This document shows positions 7,270 to 10,820 of a DNA stretch of 10,820 bases, one piece after another. Positions within the stretch are counted from its first letter, which is position 1. Every line of letters starts with the position of its first letter. The stretch comes from Promethearchaeota archaeon (GTDB taxonomy: Archaea; Asgardarchaeota; Lokiarchaeia; Sigynarchaeales; SOKP01), in assembly GCA_019057975.1 (NCBI GenBank), contig JAHLWJ010000145.1, positions 1-10,820 of the forward strand, read 5' to 3'. Under the pieces are notes generated by a model. It saw nothing but the letters and a program-made list of their open reading frames with translations, searched no databases and was not told the origin of the DNA. A program made the position numbers and the translations under genes.

Positions 7270-8135
7270 AAATACTTGTTACTGGAGCAACTGGTTTTAT
7301 AGGTAAATATGTGATTAGTGAATTATTAAATTTCAAAAAGCACTTAATTATCGCTACAGGGATTGAGCCTAAAGAAGAGCTAAAAAAGTTAGGTTGGACC
7401 GAAAATGTCGAATATATCAATTGTGATTTAAATGAATATAAACAAAATTTTTTCAGTTATTTTAAAGAACCAGATTTATTGATTCATTTAGCCTGGCAAG
7501 GGTTGCCCAATTATAAAGATTTATTTCATTTTGAGAGAAATGTTCCTTCTAATTATAATTTCATCAAGAACATGATTGAAAATGGTCTTAAGGATCTTTC
7601 TGTTATAGGCACTTGTTTAGAATATGGATTAGTTGAAGGTAATTTATCAGAAGAAACTCAAACAAATCCAGATACTCCGTATGGTGTAGCAAAAGACACT
7701 CTTAGAAAATATTTAGAACAATTAAAAAAGAAATATGTTTTTAATTTTAATTGGATACGCTTGTTTTACATGTATGGAAAAGGTCAAAATCCTAAATCTC
7801 TTCTACCTCAACTTGATAATGCTCTAGACAACAATGAGGAAATATTTAATATGTCAGGAGGGGAACAAGTAAGAGATTATCTTCCGGTAGAAAAGGTAGC
7901 GGAATTTATAGTTAAAATTTCTCTTCAGAATATGATTATGGGCATAGTAAATTGTTGTAGTGGAGAACCAATCACAATAAAAAAATTAGTAGAAAATCAT
8001 ATTAAGAAAAGTGGAAAAACAATTAAATTAAACCTTGGTTATTATCCATATCCCGATTATGAGCCTATGGCTTTTTGGGGGGATAATACGAAATTAAAAT
8101 CAATTTTAGAAGAATGGGAAAATAATAATGAATGA
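7266..8135 (+). CDS. NAD(P)-dependent SDR, probable CDP-sugar 4-ketoreductase
   Basis: Extended SDR of 289 residues. The Rossmann motif GATGFIG is at 7-13, LIHLAWQG at 72-79 holds the mid-sheet part, GTCLEYG at 115-121 carries the catalytic Thr region, and the catalytic pair is Tyr139/Lys143 in YGVAK. RDYLPVEKVAEF (203-214) lies in the substrate domain, and the tail contains YYPYPDYEPMAFWGD (259-273). There is no TDK motif, so it is not a second dehydratase. Placed directly after the C-methyltransferase, it most likely reduces the C4 ketone to finish the CDP-3-C-methyl-6-deoxyhexose; a 4-epimerase role is less likely. The start overlaps the previous stop (ATGA). GGTGAG at 7254-7259, seven bases before the ATG, is the clearest ribosome binding site in the window and has the archaeal form. 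Confidence 0.88.
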   Translation: MKILVTGATGFIGKYVISELLNFKKHLIIATGIEPKEELKKLGWTENVEYINCDLNEYKQNFFSYFKEPDLLIHLAWQGLPNYKDLFHFERNVPSNYNFIKNMIENGLKDLSVIGTCLEYGLVEGNLSEETQTNPDTPYGVAKDTLRKYLEQLKKKYVFNFNWIRLFYMYGKGQNPKSLLPQLDNALDNNEEIFNMSGGEQVRDYLPVEKVAEFIVKISLQNMIMGIVNCCSGEPITIKKLVENHIKKSGKTIKLNLGYYPYPDYEPMAFWGDNTKLKSILEEWENNNE

Positions 8136-8859
8136 AATAAGAAAATTTGAAGAAGATAGAGTTAAAAGAATCGAATCTTATAAGAATAAAAAAGAATTTA
8201 TTAATTCAGGAAAAGACTTCTTAGAAAAATCCTTGTATCAAAAATATTCTTATAATTTTTCTTGGTTAGGTAGACCGATAATACAATATCCTCAAGATGT
8301 TATTGCAATACAAGAAATTATATGGGAAATAAAACCTGACCTTATAATTGAGACCGGAATTGCACATGGTGGTTCATTAATTTTTTATGCTTCTTTATTA
8401 GAGGTAATTGGAGAGGGAGAAGTATTAGGAATTGATATTGAAATTAGACCACATAACAAAGAAGCAATTGAACAACATCCAATGTTCAAGAGAATTACTA
8501 TGTTAGAAGGAGATTCAGTTTCTAAAGAAGTCCTCGAACAAGTGAAAAAAATTTGTGAGAATAAGAAAAGAATTGTTGTTTTTTTGGATTCAAATCATAC
8601 ACATGACCATGTTTTAAAAGAACTTGAAGCGTATTCTCCTTTTGTTTCGGTAAATAGCTATCTCATCGTATTTGATACAATAATAGAGGATATCCCTGAA
8701 GAGTTATCCAGTCAGAGACCTTGGGGCGTAGGTAATAGCCCTAAAACTGCTTTATATGAGTTTTTAAAAAATAGAGATGATTTTATAATTGATAATACTA
8801 TTGATAACAAACTCATTATAACAGTTGCTCCAGACGGATACTTAAAAAAGATTAAATAA
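8128..8859 (+). CDS. CmcI / rhamnosyl O-methyltransferase family methyltransferase
   Basis: SAM-dependent methyltransferase of 243 residues, often annotated as cephalosporin hydroxylase family. Known relatives include CmcI and mycobacterial rhamnosyl O-methyltransferase. After an N-terminal helical stretch, LGRPIIQYPQD (47-57) leads to the SAM-binding ETGIAHGGS (75-83), GIDIEIRPHN (101-110), the metal-binding LDSNHTHDHVL (153-163) and the C-terminal signatures RPWGVGNSPKTALYEFLK (197-214) and VAPDGYLKKIK (233-243). Length is normal and nothing is missing. In a sugar operon the likely job is O-methylation of a hydroxyl on the deoxysugar, either as CDP sugar or after transfer. The position is unknown. 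It overlaps the SDR gene by 8 bases. A decayed relative lies about 6 kb upstream at 2095-2264. Confidence 0.88.
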   Translation: MNEIRKFEEDRVKRIESYKNKKEFINSGKDFLEKSLYQKYSYNFSWLGRPIIQYPQDVIAIQEIIWEIKPDLIIETGIAHGGSLIFYASLLEVIGEGEVLGIDIEIRPHNKEAIEQHPMFKRITMLEGDSVSKEVLEQVKKICENKKRIVVFLDSNHTHDHVLKELEAYSPFVSVNSYLIVFDTIIEDIPEELSSQRPWGVGNSPKTALYEFLKNRDDFIIDNTIDNKLIITVAPDGYLKKIK

Positions 8860-8871
8860 AGTTAAGAAAGA

Positions 8872-10077
8872 ATGATAGAGAAAAATAAATGTCCAGTATG
8901 CGGAAATAAATCGTTAATTTCAACTGTTTATAGAAAATATATTCCGGTAATGCAAAATTATGTCTATAAAAGCAAAGAAAAAGCTATGAATTCAAACAAA
9001 GGTGAATTTTCTTTAGAAATCTGTGATAATTGTGGATTTGGTTTTAATTCAAAATTTGATAATTCACTTCTAACTTATGATGAGGGTTATGATAATTCGA
9101 TTCCATCCTCGGTATTCCATTCATATCATTTAGATATTGTTAATTATTTAAATCAAAATTATCCTATTGAAAAAGGTTTTATAGTAGATATTGGTTGTGG
9201 TAAAGGAGAATTTCTGAAAACTTTATGCAAACAATTCCCTAAAGCCACGGGACTCGGTATAGACCCTAGTTGCGAAATCAAAGGACATATAAAAGAAGAT
9301 GAAATAAAGAATGTGAAATTTATTCAAGACGTCTTTAAACCTGAATATATAACCCATCGTCCTTCACTCGTAATTTGTCGGCATATTTTGGAACATATAG
9401 AAGAGCCCGTTGATTTTTTAGAATCGATTAAACAATCTTTAAAATTATATTCCGATACCCCATTTTTTTTTGAGATACCAGATACTGAGTGGATTATTGA
9501 GAATGAAGCATTCTGGGATTTTTGTTATGAACATTGTAATTATTACAGCATCTCAAGTTTTTCAAATCTTCTGAGATTATCTGGATTTAAAGTAATAAAA
9601 ATGAAAAAAGGTTTTGGGGATCAATATTTATGGATAGAAACATGTATCAACGATGATGAAAAAAAGAAATCTATCAATTCTGCAAACAATAATAATTTTA
9701 TTGAAAAAATATTAGCGTATTCTAAGAAAGAAGTTAAGAATATACTTGCAATCAAAGAAAAACTCAGTAATTTTAAAACCGAAGGAAAAATTATAGCAAT
9801 TTGGGGAATGGCAACAAAAGGAGTAGTTCTTTCAAACCTTATAGACGAGGATTTAAAAATCATTGATGTATGTATTGATATAAATTCAAATAAGCAAGGA
9901 AAATTTATTCCATTATTAGGTCATGAAATTGTAGCTCCCGAACGTTTAACTAATTTCAAGAATGAATCACTAATCATAATCATCATGAATCCTAACTATA
10001 CAAATGAAATAAAAGAAGAAGTAGCCGAATTCTCATTGAAAGCTAATTTTTATAATGCTTCCGATTTGACTCACTAA
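8872..10077 (+). CDS. Divergent zinc-binding C-methyltransferase-like protein
   Basis: Last gene of the operon, starting 12 bases after the CmcI-like gene. The 401-residue product has the same three-domain plan as the gene at 6043 but is clearly diverged. Zinc ligands are Cys7, Cys10, Cys51 and Cys54, with a longer N-terminal domain and no YAYFSSFS block. The SAM-binding loop VDIGCGKGEF is at 105-114, and CRHILEHIEEP at 169-179 replaces the LAHVP segment. The active-site block reads CYEHCNYYS (218-226) in place of YHEHFSYFS, keeping Glu-His but losing the first His. The C-terminal domain has IAIWGMATKGVVLSNL at 308-323 and a KQGKF (341-345) matching that of the paralogue. It may methylate a different nucleotide sugar or position, or act on another keto substrate. 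The true substrate is unknown. The catalytic core is intact enough that I expect it to bind SAM. Confidence 0.85.
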   Translation: MIEKNKCPVCGNKSLISTVYRKYIPVMQNYVYKSKEKAMNSNKGEFSLEICDNCGFGFNSKFDNSLLTYDEGYDNSIPSSVFHSYHLDIVNYLNQNYPIEKGFIVDIGCGKGEFLKTLCKQFPKATGLGIDPSCEIKGHIKEDEIKNVKFIQDVFKPEYITHRPSLVICRHILEHIEEPVDFLESIKQSLKLYSDTPFFFEIPDTEWIIENEAFWDFCYEHCNYYSISSFSNLLRLSGFKVIKMKKGFGDQYLWIETCINDDEKKKSINSANNNNFIEKILAYSKKEVKNILAIKEKLSNFKTEGKIIAIWGMATKGVVLSNLIDEDLKIIDVCIDINSNKQGKFIPLLGHEIVAPERLTNFKNESLIIIIMNPNYTNEIKEEVAEFSLKANFYNASDLTH

Positions 10078-10124
10078 ATCAAATGCAATCGAAAAAAAAA
10101 ATATTAAAGTAAGTGTTATTTTAA

Positions 10125-10268
10125 AATAAAAATATCAAATTGAAAGAAATCCGTCCAAAGAATGTGAGTTTAAATATAACAAAATTAAAGAGGTTTTTAG
10201 GTTCGGAACTAAAATGTCTCTCTTTACTGGAAGGCTTAAAAGATATGAAAAATCGCAGATACTTATAA
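10125..10268 (+). pseudogene. Remnant of the C-terminus of an RmlD-type reductase
   Basis: An open stretch without a credible start codon translates to the typical end of dTDP-4-dehydrorhamnose reductase-like SDRs. EIRPKNVSLNITKL (from 10146, RPKN at 10152-10163) matches the family's RP.n..Ld.sKl, and it is followed by G near 10200-10202 and LLEGLKDMK (LEGL at 10227-10238), matching the final 'lG....w.egL' helix. The stop is TAA at 10266-10268. Only about 47 codons remain of a gene near 280-300 codons, and nothing of the Rossmann core is visible upstream, where the C-methyltransferase gene ends at 10077. It is probably debris from an earlier deoxysugar gene displaced at this junction. A short independent peptide is possible but less likely, since the match is to a protein end. 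Confidence 0.65.
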
Positions 10269-10297
10269 AATATTAATATCCTAATCTAGTATTTTAT
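10265..10297. terminator. AT hairpin between convergent genes, candidate terminator
   Basis: ATAAAATATTA at 10265-10275 pairs with TAGTATTTTAT at 10287-10297, giving an 11-base stem with one G-U wobble and an 11-base loop. It lies between the end of the plus-strand operon and the end of the minus-strand wecB-like gene, where a bidirectional terminator would be expected. The stem is almost all A-T and no clear T-run follows at once, so the call is tentative. Outside the RmlD remnant and this hairpin I see nothing in 10078-10364. Confidence 0.25.
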
Positions 10298-10364
10298 GAT
10301 TTTAGATAATTAAATCTTGTAAATGGTTTCTTCTTTTGAAATAATCAAGTAGAGAATCCCTTCA

Positions 10365-10820
10365 TTATCTGTAAAATCTTTTAATTATCCTTACTATTCT
10401 TTTAGCCGTCTGACCGTCCCATTTTTCGATATTCTTTCCCCGTTTATATTTATTGGAAATAATTTCTTCTATGTATTTTTTGGCTTTCGCTAAATCGTTT
10501 CCTATTATTGTGTTAGTCCCTTCGTCAACGGTAATAGGTCGCTCAGTGCCTTCCCTGGCCGTAAGAATTGGAATTTTAAGATACGAGGCTTCTTCTTGAA
10601 TCCCTCCTGAATCGGTAAGAATTAATTTTGAGTTCGTCATTAAGTTCAGAAATTCTAAATAACCAATAGGGTTAGATAAAACAATATTTAAATCTTTAAT
10701 ATTTTTTTCGAGATCGAATTTTTCGAGATTTTTTTTAGTGCGGGGATGTATAGGGAAAAAAACCTTAATTTTTTCCTGTAAAAAATTAAGTATATTCAAC
10801 ATTTTTTCCAAATTCTCTTT
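10365..10820 (-). CDS. wecB: UDP-GlcNAc 2-epimerase, C-terminal part (cut by window edge)
   Basis: The frame is open through the right edge, so only the last 152 or so codons are present of a protein usually near 360-380 residues. No start codon is expected here: a TTG at 10811 is internal. The visible part is the C-terminal GT-B-fold domain of WecB-type non-hydrolysing UDP-N-acetylglucosamine 2-epimerases, which interconvert UDP-GlcNAc and UDP-ManNAc. Key motifs in order are FPIHPRT, the UDP-binding TDSGGIQEEA, REGTERPITVDEGTN and the terminal WDGQTAKRIV. It points towards the sugar operon and belongs to a different transcript. UDP-ManNAc or its oxidised form would be another building block of the same surface glycan. 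A relative acting on UDP-FucNAc-type sugars (FnlC/CapG) cannot be excluded from this part alone. Confidence 0.92.
   Translation of the reverse strand, partial: KENLEKMLNILNFLQEKIKVFFPIHPRTKKNLEKFDLEKNIKDLNIVLSNPIGYLEFLNLMTNSKLILTDSGGIQEEASYLKIPILTAREGTERPITVDEGTNTIIGNDLAKAKKYIEEIISNKYKRGKNIEKWDGQTAKRIVRIIKRFYR

Noticed and set aside
9621..9863. Minus-strand open frame inside the second C-methyltransferase gene
   Set aside because: Antisense to a full-length conserved gene; its hydrophobic look comes from reading the lysine- and glutamate-rich sense sequence backwards.
1..10820. CRISPR array, tRNA, insertion sequence, toxin-antitoxin or defence system
   Set aside because: No spaced direct-repeat array, tRNA-like cloverleaf, transposase motif or terminal inverted repeats were seen; all intact genes fit sugar metabolism, glycosyl transfer or transport.

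Overview
The window is an AT-rich (about 30% GC by eye) stretch of what looks like a surface-polysaccharide or glycoconjugate locus, probably from an archaeon. This is inferred from: few bacterial-type Shine-Dalgarno sites, with the clearest site being the archaeal-style GGTGA ahead of the gene at 7266; TATA-like elements rather than clear -35/-10 pairs; and an ABC exporter ATPase resembling archaeal ABC-2 drug/polysaccharide-type ATPases. No rRNA or replication marker is present, so the lineage is not proven. An AT-rich bacterium with weak ribosome binding sites remains possible.

Layout. Positions 139-1915 (minus strand) hold a two-gene ABC-2 exporter, with the permease upstream of the ATPase. 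A short palindrome lies just ahead of the permease. Positions 1916-2278 contain a decayed 3' end of a CmcI/rhamnosyl O-methyltransferase-type gene that no annotation by open frame would show. Positions 2279-3352 encode a stand-alone family-2-like glycosyltransferase with a very AT-rich 3' third. After a 276-base gap with a hairpin and a TATA-like element, a tight seven-gene plus-strand operon runs from 3629 to 10077: rfbF, rfbG, an RmlC/RfbC-type 3,5-epimerase, a zinc-binding C-methyltransferase, an NAD(P)-dependent SDR reductase, a CmcI-like methyltransferase and a second, divergent zinc-binding C-methyltransferase-like protein. Positions 10125-10268 carry a remnant of the C-terminus of an RmlD-type reductase. 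The window ends inside a convergent minus-strand wecB-like UDP-GlcNAc 2-epimerase.

How the genes fit together (inference). RfbF makes CDP-glucose. RfbG converts it to CDP-4-keto-6-deoxyglucose. The RmlC-like enzyme may epimerise C3 and/or C5. The C-methyltransferase adds a methyl branch next to the 4-keto group, most likely at C3. The SDR then reduces the C4 ketone, giving a CDP-activated 3-C-methyl-6-deoxyhexose. The CmcI-like enzyme probably O-methylates the sugar or the finished glycan, and the second C-methyltransferase homologue has an unassigned role. The 3-dehydrase RfbH of the 3,6-dideoxyhexose pathway is absent from this operon, which points to a branched 6-deoxy sugar rather than paratose, abequose or tyvelose. 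Decayed sugar-gene fragments lie on both sides, as expected of a locus that turns over by gene exchange.
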